From assembly GCF_003594875.1 (NCBI RefSeq), contig NZ_QZEY01000005.1:434001-498000 (forward strand): DNA of 64,000 nt, written 5' to 3'. Positions 8,175 through 16,300 of the stretch are shown here, one piece after another. The translations under genes and the position numbers were made by a program. Source of the DNA: Bailinhaonella thermotolerans (GTDB taxonomy: Bacteria > Actinomycetota > Actinomycetes > Streptosporangiales > Streptosporangiaceae). Position 1 is the first letter of the stretch. Each line of letters begins with the position of its first letter. Below the pieces are notes generated by a model, which was given only the letters and a program-made list of their open reading frames with translations, made no database searches and was not told the DNA's origin.

Positions 8175-9257
8175 TCAGGGGAAGCTGGGGTGGGGGCCGA
8201 GGGCCCAGTACTCGAAGAGGCCATAGCCGACCTGGCCGTCGTACTCGAAGCGGCCCACGGCGTCCACCATGCCCCACATGCGGGCGGCGTCCCCGGGCTC
8301 GCGCGTGTCGTAGACGACGCTCTGGACGACCGGGCCCGGCCCCTGGTACATGCCGTGCTTCCAGTCGGGCTCCAGGCCGTACCCGGTGCCGACCATGAGG
8401 TGCACGGGGAGGATCGGGGTCGCGCGCACCTCGAAGGGTTTGCCCCCCGGCGGGTTGTACGCGATCGTCGCGGTGACCACGTCGCGGGTGCCCGCGGCGT
8501 AGACCGGGAGGTATTCCGGCCGGCCGAGATACTCCTGCTCGCGCTCCGGGTCGTTCCAGACGCGCACGGCCTCCTCCAGCACGCGGCGGCCCTTCTCGTC
8601 CTCCTGGATGATCGTGAGGATGGCGTGGTCCTCGAACTGCATCGGCGCGTACAGCCAGTAGAACGTGCCGGCGTTCTTGACCATGATCCCGGGCGGCTCG
8701 GGCTCGCCAACCGGGCGCACGCCCCAGGAGCGGTCGCGGGTGCCCCACCAGTGGTCCGGCGTGACCGCGATGGTCTCCCCGCCGACCGTGAGCTCCCCGG
8801 TCCAGCGGCCGGTCTGCGCGAGCCGCATCGAGTCGAAGACCACGCGCTCCTGCCAGCGGACGTGGTGGCGGGGTTCGAGGGTGGCGGGGATCGAGCCTTC
8901 CCAGGTCAGGTCGAAGGACAGGTCGTGCTCGCCCGGCTCCAGCACCACGCGCAGCCGCTTGAGGCCCTCGATCACCTCGACGCGGAACGGCCCGACGGCC
9001 GTGTTCATGCGGTCGTCGCCGAGTTCCCTGGACGCGCGTACGACGGTGTGGAGCGGGCCCCGGCGCACGCACGCGAACGCGTCGGTGACGCCGAGGTTGG
9101 GGTACTGCCCGACGCCGACGATCAGCATGAGGTCGTCGGAGCAGGGATGGCAGTTGAAGTAGTACCGGTCGTAGAAGTTGCGGTCCGAGGTGGCGACGTG
9201 CCGCATCACCTGCGGCGCCTGGTGGACCGGGTAGTCGTCGAGCGGCGAGAGGGTCAT
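8175..9257 (-). CDS. Conserved actinobacterial protein, AttH/lipocalin-like (function unknown)
   Basis: 360 residues, soluble, without signal peptide. The order of features (N-terminal YFNCHPCSDDLMLIVGVGQYPN, a mid-protein WQERVVFDS, then DHWWGTRDRSWGVRP) resembles actinobacterial proteins with paired beta-barrel domains of the AttH/CrtC-like type (DUF7064/DUF7065); this family assignment is from memory and tentative. Relatives are often found with fatty-acid or steroid genes. The ATG at 9257 is chosen over a TTG at 9293 because the longer form would place a palindromic operator inside the gene. No ribosome site is visible. Confidence 0.65.
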   Translation of the reverse strand: MTLSPLDDYPVHQAPQVMRHVATSDRNFYDRYYFNCHPCSDDLMLIVGVGQYPNLGVTDAFACVRRGPLHTVVRASRELGDDRMNTAVGPFRVEVIEGLKRLRVVLEPGEHDLSFDLTWEGSIPATLEPRHHVRWQERVVFDSMRLAQTGRWTGELTVGGETIAVTPDHWWGTRDRSWGVRPVGEPEPPGIMVKNAGTFYWLYAPMQFEDHAILTIIQEDEKGRRVLEEAVRVWNDPEREQEYLGRPEYLPVYAAGTRDVVTATIAYNPPGGKPFEVRATPILPVHLMVGTGYGLEPDWKHGMYQGPGPVVQSVVYDTREPGDAARMWGMVDAVGRFEYDGQVGYGLFEYWALGPHPSFP

Positions 9258-9268
9258 GGCTCGCTTGT

Positions 9269-9282
9269 AGCAAGCGCTTGGT
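9269..9282. promoter_or_regulatory. KstR2-like TetR operator AGCAAGCGCTTGGT
   Basis: This 14-mer fits the published KstR2 motif AnCAAGnnCTTGnT at every fixed position and lies 12 bases upstream of the start codon of the leftward gene, where a repressor would block initiation. KstR2 controls late steps of cholesterol ring breakdown in mycobacteria; related TetR proteins bind similar words, so the actual regulator is unknown. Confidence 0.6.
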
Positions 9283-9285
9283 AAA

Positions 9286-9347
9286 GGCGTCAACGCCTGG
9301 ACCGCCCGAGCGTCAACGCCTGGACCCGCCCGAGCGTCAACGCCTGG
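9286..9347. repeat. Three copies of a 14-base word with inverted symmetry
   Basis: GCGTCAACGCCTGG occurs at 9287, 9310 and 9334 (23 and 24 bases apart). Each copy contains GCGTCAACGC, whose arms GCGT/ACGC pair around CA. The array adjoins the KstR2-like operator on its upstream side. Confidence 0.6.
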
Positions 9348-9446
9348 CCCGTCCCGCTGATGACGCGGCGGGCGGCCGCCCGGCGGGAGACCACAGGCGG
9401 ACGGCCCCGGAGTCGGGGGGAGTCCGGGGCCGTCCTGTGGGTTACA

Positions 9447-9926
9447 TCAGTGCCGGTCGTCAGTGGACCGGCTCACGCGGTCGGCCGCGCGCTCGGTCAT
9501 CTGCTCGACCTTGTCTCCAGCCTGTTCGATCTTCTGGCCGGCCCAGTCCGCCGCGTCCGCCTTGGTCGCGTCGGACCACTGCCCGCCTGACCTGCGCTGC
9601 ATGACGATCCCCGCCACCGCCGCGGCCGAGCCCACGAGCAGCACCATGAGCGGCCAGCGCCGCCGCTGCCTCATGCGCCTCGGCTCGATGCGGTGAGCGG
9701 TGTTCGACATGAACCTGGCCATGCGCGGAGCGATGTCGCTCTCGAGCGATTGGGCGGCACGATCGATACGCGGCGCCATCCACGCCCGTGCGGTGAGCGT
9801 CATAGGGCCTACACGCTGGGAGACTGCTTGCGCGCGGTCCACGACCTGGCCTCGGACCTGGTCGAACCGCGCCTGGCGAACGGCGTCCTTCGCCATCCGC
9901 CGACCTTTCTTCATACTGAGGGACAC
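9447..9926 (-). CDS. Membrane protein, DUF5324-like
   Basis: 159 residues: an alanine/arginine-rich amphipathic N-terminal part (about 1-100), a basic stretch RRMRQRRR, one membrane helix WPLMVLLVGSAAAVAGIVM near residue 110, and a hydrophilic tail with heptad-like AGQKIEQAGDKVEQM. Streptomyces have DUF5324 proteins of the same design next to the cyclophilin and crgA genes, which is also the position here. The GTG at 9926 is preferred because GGGGAGG stands 5 bases upstream; the ATG four codons in has it too far away. Function unknown. Confidence 0.7.
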   Translation of the reverse strand: MSLSMKKGRRMAKDAVRQARFDQVRGQVVDRAQAVSQRVGPMTLTARAWMAPRIDRAAQSLESDIAPRMARFMSNTAHRIEPRRMRQRRRWPLMVLLVGSAAAVAGIVMQRRSGGQWSDATKADAADWAGQKIEQAGDKVEQMTERAADRVSRSTDDRH

Positions 9927-10045
9927 GACAACCTCCCCTGTCGTTGAAACCCCACAGCCCCCTTCCCGGTCAGACCCGGCTCAACCATCGGGCTCCGTGG
10001 GAGGATGCTGGAAACACCGTCTGACTTCGAAGGGGGCAGCCCGAC

Positions 10046-10579
10046 GTGGCTGAGGAACTTTTCGCGAATCTGCGCACCAACCTGGGCACCATCAAGGTCC
10101 GGCTCTTCCCGACCAAGGCGCCCAAGACCGTGCGCAACTTCGTCGAGCTCGCCGAGGGCACGCGGGAGTGGACCGACCCGGAGACCGGCGAGAAGACCAC
10201 CCGTCCGCTCTACAACGGCACGATCTTCCACCGCGTGATCGACGGGTTCATGATCCAGGGCGGCGACCCGCTCGGCCGGGGCGTCGGCGGCCCGGGCTAC
10301 AAGTTCGACGACGAGATCCACCCCGAGCTCGTCTTCAACCGCCCCTACCTCCTGGCGATGGCCAACGCCGGCATCCAGTTCGGCCGGGGCACCAACGGCT
10401 CGCAGTTCTTCATCACCGTCGTGCCGACCCCGCACCTCAACCGCAAGCACACCATCTTCGGCGAGGTCGTCGAGGGCCAGGAGGTCGTGGACCGCATCGC
10501 CAAGTCCGAGACGTACGGCGAGCGCCCGGTGAGCGACGTCGTGCTCGAAGAGGTCACGATCGACCGCGTCGAGGTCTGA
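10046..10579 (+). CDS. ppiA: Peptidyl-prolyl cis-trans isomerase, cyclophilin type
   Basis: 177 residues with the full cyclophilin core: FHRVIDGFMIQGGDP (catalytic Arg), NGSQFFITVVPTPHLN and HTIFGEVVEGQEVV. It speeds proline isomerisation during cytoplasmic protein folding. The GTG start follows AGGGGG with about 9 bases spacing. It corresponds in position and type to Rv0009 of mycobacteria, two genes before crgA near the origin. Confidence 0.96.
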   Translation: MAEELFANLRTNLGTIKVRLFPTKAPKTVRNFVELAEGTREWTDPETGEKTTRPLYNGTIFHRVIDGFMIQGGDPLGRGVGGPGYKFDDEIHPELVFNRPYLLAMANAGIQFGRGTNGSQFFITVVPTPHLNRKHTIFGEVVEGQEVVDRIAKSETYGERPVSDVVLEEVTIDRVEV

Positions 10580-10675
10580 CCGGGAATCCGTGGGCGGGCT
10601 CATCCGTTCGACACGGGTGAGCCCTCACGTTTTCCCGCGCGTATCAGTCTCCGAGGTCAGAGAGGTGCCGGCTCC

Positions 10676-11560
10676 ATGACCGATCAGCCCCCCGCGGCCG
10701 GACCGCAGCCCAGGGACGCCGTCCCCACCTGCTACCGGCATCCGGGGCGGGAGACCTACGTGCGCTGTCAGCGCTGCGAGCGGCCCATCTGCCCCGACTG
10801 CATGCGCGAGGCCGCCGTCGGGCACCAGTGCGTGGAGTGCGTCGCCGAGGGCAACCGGGGCGTGCGCCAGGCCCGCACGGTCTTCGGCGGCCGGGTGACC
10901 AGGAGCGCCGGGGTGACCTGGGCGCTGATCGCCGCCAACGTCCTGGCCTTCATGGCGCAGTACGCCGTCCCGGGCTTCACCGAGCGGTTCCTGATGTCCA
11001 CGATCCACGTGAACGTCCTGGGCGAGTGGTGGCGGCTGCTCACGAGCGCCTTCCTGCACTCCCAGACGGCGATCTACCACATCGTCGGCAACATGCTGGC
11101 GCTGTACCTCTTCGGGCCCGAGCTCGAACGCCGGCTCGGCCATCTCCGCTTCGCGGGGCTCTACCTGCTCTCGGCGATCGGCGGGGGCGTGGCGGTCTAC
11201 CTGTTCGGCGCGGCCGCCCTCGGCGCGTCGGGCGCCGTCTGGGGCCTGCTCGGCGCGGTGATCGTGTTCGGGCGCAAGCTCGGCTTCGACGCCCGCTACG
11301 CGCTCGTGCTGCTGGCCATCAACGTGGTGATCACGTTCGTCGTCCCGGGCATCAGCTGGCAGGGGCACCTGGGCGGCCTGGCCGTCGGCGTCGCGGTGGC
11401 CGCGATCTTCGCCTACGCGCCGGCGAAGAACCGCCAGGCGATCCAGCTCGCCGGAGTCCTGGCGGTCCTCGTCGTGCTGATGCTGGTCGTGCTGGCCGCT
11501 CCGCCGTTCGACGAGACCGTGCGCTGGCAGCTCGAACGGCTCGGGCGCCCCATCGGCTGA
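10676..11560 (+). CDS. Rhomboid-family intramembrane serine protease with N-terminal B-box-like zinc finger
   Basis: 294 residues. The first 60 hold a Cys/His-rich finger (CYRHPGRETYVRCQRCERPICPDC, then HQCVEC) of the B-box type. Six membrane helices follow, with the catalytic Ser185 in GASGAVWG and His231 in HLGGLAVG, and HxxxN in helix 2 (HIVGNMLALY). Such proteins cut within membranes; the actinobacterial substrate is unknown. GAGAGGTG 8 bases before the ATG is the ribosome site. The same gene type lies close to crgA in many actinobacteria. Confidence 0.94.
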   Translation: MTDQPPAAGPQPRDAVPTCYRHPGRETYVRCQRCERPICPDCMREAAVGHQCVECVAEGNRGVRQARTVFGGRVTRSAGVTWALIAANVLAFMAQYAVPGFTERFLMSTIHVNVLGEWWRLLTSAFLHSQTAIYHIVGNMLALYLFGPELERRLGHLRFAGLYLLSAIGGGVAVYLFGAAALGASGAVWGLLGAVIVFGRKLGFDARYALVLLAINVVITFVVPGISWQGHLGGLAVGVAVAAIFAYAPAKNRQAIQLAGVLAVLVVLMLVVLAAPPFDETVRWQLERLGRPIG

Positions 11561-11580
11561 CCGGTGGACTTTCCCCAGGC

Positions 11581-11602
11581 TGTGGATAAATTCTGTGGAA
11601 AC
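11581..11602. other. Pair of DnaA-box-like words
   Basis: TGTGGATAA (11581-11589) is the exact complement of the consensus DnaA box TTATCCACA, and TGTGGAAAC (11594-11602) is a weaker match 13 bases on. They sit in the short gap where the rhomboid gene and crgA converge. Given the parS sites, binding by DnaA is plausible but untested. Confidence 0.4.
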
Positions 11603-11639
11603 GGTGGCGCGTTTAGCCCGGGTGAGCTAGGGGTAGAAC

Positions 11640-11888
11640 CTAGCGCCACCTCGTGGACAGCACCACGCCGAAGATGATGAACGCGAACCCGATCAGCAGG
11701 TTCCAGTTGGCCAGGTCGGCCATGAACTTGATGTTCGGGCCGGCGATGTAGTAGACCGCGATCCAGATGATGCCGATGATCCAGGCGGTCACCATCGTGG
11801 GAGCCAGCCAGCGCGGGCTCACCTTCACCGACTGCGCCTTCGGCGGCGGAGTGTAGACCGACTTCTTGCGGGTCTTGGGCTTCGGCAC
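11640..11888 (-). CDS. crgA: Cell division protein CrgA
   Basis: 82 residues: a basic N-terminus (VPKPKTRKKSVYTPPP), then two membrane helices, WLAPTMVTAWIIGIIWIAVYYIAG and WNLLIGFAFIIFGVVLSTRW, the standard CrgA plan. CrgA joins the divisome and helps recruit PBPs and FtsI; in Streptomyces it delays Z-ring formation in aerial hyphae. The GTG start at 11888 has AGGAG 6 bases upstream; the frame stays open 70 codons further but without family resemblance. It is divergent from trpG, as in mycobacteria, though the gene that normally lies between them (Rv0012-like) is absent. Confidence 0.95.
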   Translation of the reverse strand: MPKPKTRKKSVYTPPPKAQSVKVSPRWLAPTMVTAWIIGIIWIAVYYIAGPNIKFMADLANWNLLIGFAFIIFGVVLSTRWR

Positions 11889-12148
11889 GGCGAACTCCTG
11901 TGATGTTGCGATCCTCGGTCGCCCTTGGAGGGGGACCGCGACCGGCGGGCACGCGGCTCCACGGCCGGTTCCGCCTCCGCGTGGTCTGGGGGCTAGCGTA
12001 GCCGCTGGTGACCAGCGCTGTGTGCACACGTGCGCCCGCGCGCGGCCCCGCGGCGCACGGACCCCTCCGCGGCCCGCCGTACCCTGTGGAGACGACACCC
12101 GGGTCCGACCTGCCCGGATTCCACCGCAAGCCCCCCGAGCGGACCCCG

Positions 12149-12724
12149 ATGCCCATCCACATCCTGGTTGTGGACAACCATGACAGCTTCGTCCACAACC
12201 TCGTGCAGTACCTGAGCGAGCTGGGCGCGCGCTGCGACGTGCGCGACCGTGACGACGTGCGCGTGAGCGACGTGGACGCCTTCGACGGCGTGCTGATCAG
12301 CCCCGGTCCCGGCGCCCCCGAGGACGCCGGGGTGAGCGTCCCCCTCGTGCGCCACGCGGTCGAGCACGGCGTCCCCCTGCTCGGCGTCTGCCTGGGCCAC
12401 CAGGCCATCGCCGTCGCCCACGGCGCCACCGTCGCCCGCGCGCCCGAGCCGATGCACGGCCGCACCAGCCGGATCCACCACGACGGCCGCGGCGTCTTCG
12501 CCGGCCTGCCCGATCCGGTGCCCATGACCCGCTACCACTCGCTCGCCGTCGTCCCCGAGACCGTCCCAGGCGACCTGGAGGTCACCGCGACCACGACCGA
12601 CGGCGTCGTCATGGGCCTGCGCCACCGCGCCGCGCCCGTCGAGGGCGTGCAGTTCCACCCCGAGTCCGTGCTCTCCGAGCAGGGCCACCGCCTTCTTTCC
12701 AACTGGCTCACGCGGACGGTGTAA
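12149..12724 (+). CDS. trpG: Glutamine amidotransferase component of anthranilate/aminodeoxychorismate synthase
   Basis: 191 residues of class I glutamine amidotransferase, TrpG/PabA type. The triad is Cys81 (GVCLGHQ), His170 and Glu172 (FHPESV). It frees ammonia from glutamine for the TrpE or PabB partner, which is not in the window; in actinobacteria the copy beside pknB is annotated trpG but may serve folate synthesis (pabA). The ATG at 12149 begins MPIHILVVDNHDSF, the conserved start. No good ribosome site; TACCCT about 65 bases upstream may be its -10 box. Confidence 0.93.
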   Translation: MPIHILVVDNHDSFVHNLVQYLSELGARCDVRDRDDVRVSDVDAFDGVLISPGPGAPEDAGVSVPLVRHAVEHGVPLLGVCLGHQAIAVAHGATVARAPEPMHGRTSRIHHDGRGVFAGLPDPVPMTRYHSLAVVPETVPGDLEVTATTTDGVVMGLRHRAAPVEGVQFHPESVLSEQGHRLLSNWLTRTV

Positions 12725-12755
12725 CACCCGCCCTCCCCGGAACGAACATCTGAGT

Positions 12756-12802
12756 GAGGGTCTCCGCCGTTGCCCCCGAGCGGCGGAGATCCTCCCTTTT
12801 TG
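12756..12802 (+). terminator. Intrinsic terminator after trpG
   Basis: A 14-base stem (GAGGGTCTCCGCCG with CGGCGGAGATCCTC, one mismatch) at 12756-12769/12781-12794 is followed by CCCTTTTT, 32 bases after the trpG stop. Confidence 0.85.
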
Positions 12803-12976
12803 TGCCCGCGCCCCCGCCGCCCCGGTACGGCTCCCGCCGAGCCTCCCGGTCCCCCGCCGCCGGCCGTACGCCGCGGGCCGCGCCGGGCCGTGGGCCGTAC
12901 GCCATGGGCCGCCGTACGCCATGGGCCGCGCGGCGTCGGTCGGCAAGGGGCGGGAACGCCGGAAGGGGCGGGAACG

Positions 12977-13011
12977 CGAAGGGGCGCCTCCGGTGGGGAG
13001 GCGCCCCTTCG
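12977..13011 (-). terminator. Perfect hairpin after pknB
   Basis: CGAAGGGGCGCCTC (12977-12990) pairs exactly with GAGGCGCCCCTTCG (12998-13011) around a 7-base loop, 13 bases beyond the pknB stop. There is no T-run, as is common for high-GC actinobacterial terminators. It ends the long leftward operon. The rest of the gap (12803-12976) holds GCCGTACGCC-type words and no gene. Confidence 0.8.
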
Positions 13012-13023
13012 GGGTCGAGCCGG

Positions 13024-14877
13024 TCAGTTCTTGCGGTTCAGGCCGAACTCGTTCAGGCCGAAACCGTCGTTCCCCTCGCCGTCCTCGGGCGGCTGCTCCG
13101 TGGTCGGCGGCTGGGTCGGCGGGAACGGCTCGTCCGTCGTGGGCGGCGGCTCCGTCGCCTGCGGCCCGGTGGACACGTAGATGACCACAGTCGAGTTCGG
13201 AGCCAGCTCACGGCCGCCGGACGGCGTCTGCCGGAAGACGATGCCGGGGTCCTTGTCGCTCGGCATCTCGCGGACGGCGACCTTGAACTTCGCGCCTTCG
13301 AGCTGCTCGATGGCCTGATCCTTGGTGAGCCCGACGACGTCAGGCACCTTCGGCTGGCCGCCGGAGACCGTGATCGTCACCGTGGAGCCCTCGTCGACCT
13401 TCTTGCCCTCCCTCGGGCTGACCTTGAGGACCTCGCCCTCGGGCTTGGACGACGCCTGCGTCTTCGTCGAGACGTTGAAGCCCAGCCCCTCCAGCTTGCT
13501 CTTGGCCTCGTCGCGGGTCGAGCCGACGATCCCCGACGGGACCTCGACCTGCTTCTTGCCCGCGGACACGAGCAGCGTCACCGTGGACCCCTTCTCCACC
13601 TGCGTGGTGACCTTGGGGTCGCTGTCGAAGACGATGCCCTTCTCGTACTCGTTGTTCGGCTGCTCCTTGACCTGCGGGACCAGACCGGCGTCCTTGAGGG
13701 CCTTCTCGGCCTCCGACTGCTTCATCTCGAGCACCGGAGGCACCTTGACCTTCTCGGCGGTCGTGTTGTTCGAGCTCAGGACATACCAGCCCACGCCTGC
13801 GAACGCCGCGATGATCAGCAGCGGGATCAGGATCCACAGTGCGGTCTTCCAGCCGTTGCCGCCGCTCGACCGGCGCCGTCCCCGGCCGCCGCCCGCGCTC
13901 GTGGGCGGGCCGCCGTCCGCGGGGCCGTACTGGTAGGCGGGTAGCGCGGTGGTGCTCTGCGCGGCCGGGGCCTGCGCGGTCATCTGCCGCGTGCCCTGGA
14001 ACGCCATCGTCTGCTGCGCCTCGACCGGCATGCCCTGGAGCGCGCGCTGGATGTCGGCGCGCATCTCGCCGGCGCTCTGGTAGCGCTCCCCGGCGTCCTT
14101 GGCCATGGCCTTGAGCACGATCGCGTCCGCCCAGCGCGGGATCTCCGGGTCCACCTGCGACGGCGGGACCGGGTCCTCCTTTACGTGCTGGTAGGCGATC
14201 GCCACCGGCGAGTCGCCGGTGAACGGCGGCTGCCCGGTCAGCAGTTCGTACAGCACGCAGCCGGTGGAGTAGAGGTCGGAACGGGCGTCCACCCGCTCAC
14301 CGCGCGCCTGCTCCGGAGAGAGGTACTGCGCGGTGCCGATGACCTGCGCGGTCTGCGTCATGGTCGCGGCGGAGTCGGCCACGGCGCGGGCGATGCCGAA
14401 GTCCATGACCTTGACGTCGCCGGCGCGCGTCAGCATGACGTTCGCGGGCTTGATGTCGCGGTGCACGATGCCGCCGCGGTGGCTGTAGTCGAGGGCGCGC
14501 AGGATGCCGTCCACGATCTCCAGCGCCCGCTCCGGCATCAGCCGCCGGTCGGCCCGCAGCAGGTCGCGCAGAGTGCGCCCGTCGACGTACTCCATGACGA
14601 TGTACGGCACCGCCGTGTCGTTCACCATGTCCTCGCCGGTGTCGTACACGGCGATGATGGACGGGTGGTTCAGCGACGCGGCCGACTGCGCCTCGCGGCG
14701 GAACCGCGCCTGGAAGGTGGGGTCGCGCGCCAGGTCGGAGCGGAGGGTCTTGATGGCGACGACACGATCCAGCCGTACGTCGCGCGCGCGGTAGACCTCG
14801 GCCATACCGCCGCGCCCGACGACACCGTCGAGCTCGTATCGATCGCCGAGTACCCGGGGCTGAGTCATGTCCTGCAC
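13024..14877 (-). CDS. pknB: Serine/threonine protein kinase PknB with PASTA domains
   Basis: 617 residues. Kinase domain about 14-275: ATP loop [11 protein letters not shown], Lys43 in [11 protein letters not shown] (Asp141), DFG 159-161, activation loop with Thr174 and Thr176 in [19 protein letters not shown] Gly/Arg-rich linker leads to one membrane helix (about 343-368), then three extracellular PASTA repeats (about 376-439, 443-506, 509-570) and a Pro/Thr/Glu-rich tail. Mycobacterial PknB has four PASTA repeats, so this is one short. It senses muropeptides or lipid II and phosphorylates growth and division proteins. Start is GTG 14877 or the ATG three codons in. Last gene of the operon. 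Confidence 0.97.
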   Translation of the reverse strand: MQDMTQPRVLGDRYELDGVVGRGGMAEVYRARDVRLDRVVAIKTLRSDLARDPTFQARFRREAQSAASLNHPSIIAVYDTGEDMVNDTAVPYIVMEYVDGRTLRDLLRADRRLMPERALEIVDGILRALDYSHRGGIVHRDIKPANVMLTRAGDVKVMDFGIARAVADSAATMTQTAQVIGTAQYLSPEQARGERVDARSDLYSTGCVLYELLTGQPPFTGDSPVAIAYQHVKEDPVPPSQVDPEIPRWADAIVLKAMAKDAGERYQSAGEMRADIQRALQGMPVEAQQTMAFQGTRQMTAQAPAAQSTTALPAYQYGPADGGPPTSAGGGRGRRRSSGGNGWKTALWILIPLLIIAAFAGVGWYVLSSNNTTAEKVKVPPVLEMKQSEAEKALKDAGLVPQVKEQPNNEYEKGIVFDSDPKVTTQVEKGSTVTLLVSAGKKQVEVPSGIVGSTRDEAKSKLEGLGFNVSTKTQASSKPEGEVLKVSPREGKKVDEGSTVTITVSGGQPKVPDVVGLTKDQAIEQLEGAKFKVAVREMPSDKDPGIVFRQTPSGGRELAPNSTVVIYVSTGPQATEPPPTTDEPFPPTQPPTTEQPPEDGEGNDGFGLNEFGLNRKN

Positions 14878-14929
14878 TGTCCCTTGCCGTTCAATTTGTG
14901 CCAGCCCTCCTCATCATCGACCCCTCGTC

Positions 14930-16300
14930 CTAGTTTTGGCCGCCGGTTGGCGTAATCGTGCCGTCCCCGGGCCCGGGCGTGTCGCTCGGGGTCTCCGAAT
15001 CGTCCGGATCCGGGGACTGGGTCGGCTCGGGTGCCGTGGGGGAGGGTGACGGTGGTGTTGGCCGCGGAGCGGTCGACGGCGACGGCTTCGGGGGCAGGGT
15101 CGCCCCCGAAGGAGCCGTGCTCGGCGTCGGCACCGCCCGGCGGGTCTGGGTGGACCCCGGCAGCTTGGTGTTGTTGTGACCGGTAGGGGGCGTGTCCGTG
15201 TGCGGGGGCTGGGTCGGCGAGGAGCTCGTCTCCGAGCCCGTGTCGGCGCCCCGGGATTTCTCCCGATCGCCGGTGAACGCGCTGACCATGATGACCCCAA
15301 TGACGATGATCGCTAGGCCGGCCGCGGCGAGCACGGCCAACGCGCGTCGCCTTCCGGCCGCCCCCGGCGCGCCCGTCGCCGGCGGGTGTCCGGCGATCTC
15401 CGTCGCGGGCCCGACGGGGGACTGCGGACCCGTCACGGCCGGGTCCGCCACCACGTCGAGACTACTCAACCCGCCCGTGGTCAGCGAATCGCGCAGGACG
15501 TAGGCCCGGTCGGCCAGCTCCTCGGCGCTGCTCGGACGGCCTTCCGGCGTCTTGGCGAGCGTGGCGAGGACGAGGTCGCGTACGGCGGGCGGGACCTCGG
15601 CGGGCAGCGGCGGCGGCTCCTCGTGCAGGTGCTGGAGCGCGATGGCCACGTGGGTGTCGGCGCGGAACGGCGGATGCCCGGCGAGGCACTCGTAGGCGAC
15701 CACACCGAGGGAGTACAGGTCGGTGGAGGGGGTCAGCGGCAGGCCCTGCGCCTGCTCGGGGCTGACGTACTGCGCCGTGCCCATCACCGTGCCGGTCTGG
15801 GTGAGCCCGTTGGCCTCGGCGGCCCGGGCGATCCCGAAGTCGGTGATCTTCACGGCGCCGGTGTCGGTGACCAGCAGGTTGCCGGGCTTCACGTCGCGGT
15901 GGATCACGCCCGCGCGGTGGGCGGCGGCCAGGGCCCGCGCGGCCTGGTGCACCATGTCGAGCGTGACCTCGGGGCTGAGCGGCCCCATCCGGGCGATGAT
16001 GGCCGACAGCGGCTCCCCCGCCACCAGCTCCATCACCAGGTAGGCGATCTCGTCCTGCTCGCCGTAGTCGTAGACCTGGGCGATCCCGGGGTCGGACAGG
16101 CCCGCGGTGATGCGCGCCTCCGCCCGGAACCGCTCGCGGAACTGCGCGTCCGCGGCGACGTGCGGGCGGAGCAGCTTGACGGCGACCTCGCGGCGCAGGA
16201 GCTCGTCCTCGGCGCGCCAGACCTCGCCCATTCCGCCCGCGGCGATGCGCTCGACGAGCTTGTAGCGCTCACCGAGGACGATGCCGGGGCCGGGAACCAT
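14930..16300 (-). CDS. pknA: Serine/threonine protein kinase PknA
   Basis: 456 residues. Kinase domain 13-270 with AAGGMGEVWRA, Lys42, HRDVKPGN (Asp136), DFG at 154-156 and LTQTGTVMGTAQYVSPEQ; one membrane helix about 319-343; then an extracellular tail of about 110 residues made almost only of Ser, Thr and Pro with no folded domain. PknA works with PknB in control of cell shape and division. Its ATG overlaps the pbpA stop (TGATG), so the two are translationally coupled. The frame stays open far upstream, but that part is the pbpA coding region in another frame. Confidence 0.96.
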   Translation of the reverse strand: MVPGPGIVLGERYKLVERIAAGGMGEVWRAEDELLRREVAVKLLRPHVAADAQFRERFRAEARITAGLSDPGIAQVYDYGEQDEIAYLVMELVAGEPLSAIIARMGPLSPEVTLDMVHQAARALAAAHRAGVIHRDVKPGNLLVTDTGAVKITDFGIARAAEANGLTQTGTVMGTAQYVSPEQAQGLPLTPSTDLYSLGVVAYECLAGHPPFRADTHVAIALQHLHEEPPPLPAEVPPAVRDLVLATLAKTPEGRPSSAEELADRAYVLRDSLTTGGLSSLDVVADPAVTGPQSPVGPATEIAGHPPATGAPGAAGRRRALAVLAAAGLAIIVIGVIMVSAFTGDREKSRGADTGSETSSSPTQPPHTDTPPTGHNNTKLPGSTQTRRAVPTPSTAPSGATLPPKPSPSTAPRPTPPSPSPTAPEPTQSPDPDDSETPSDTPGPGDGTITPTGGQN

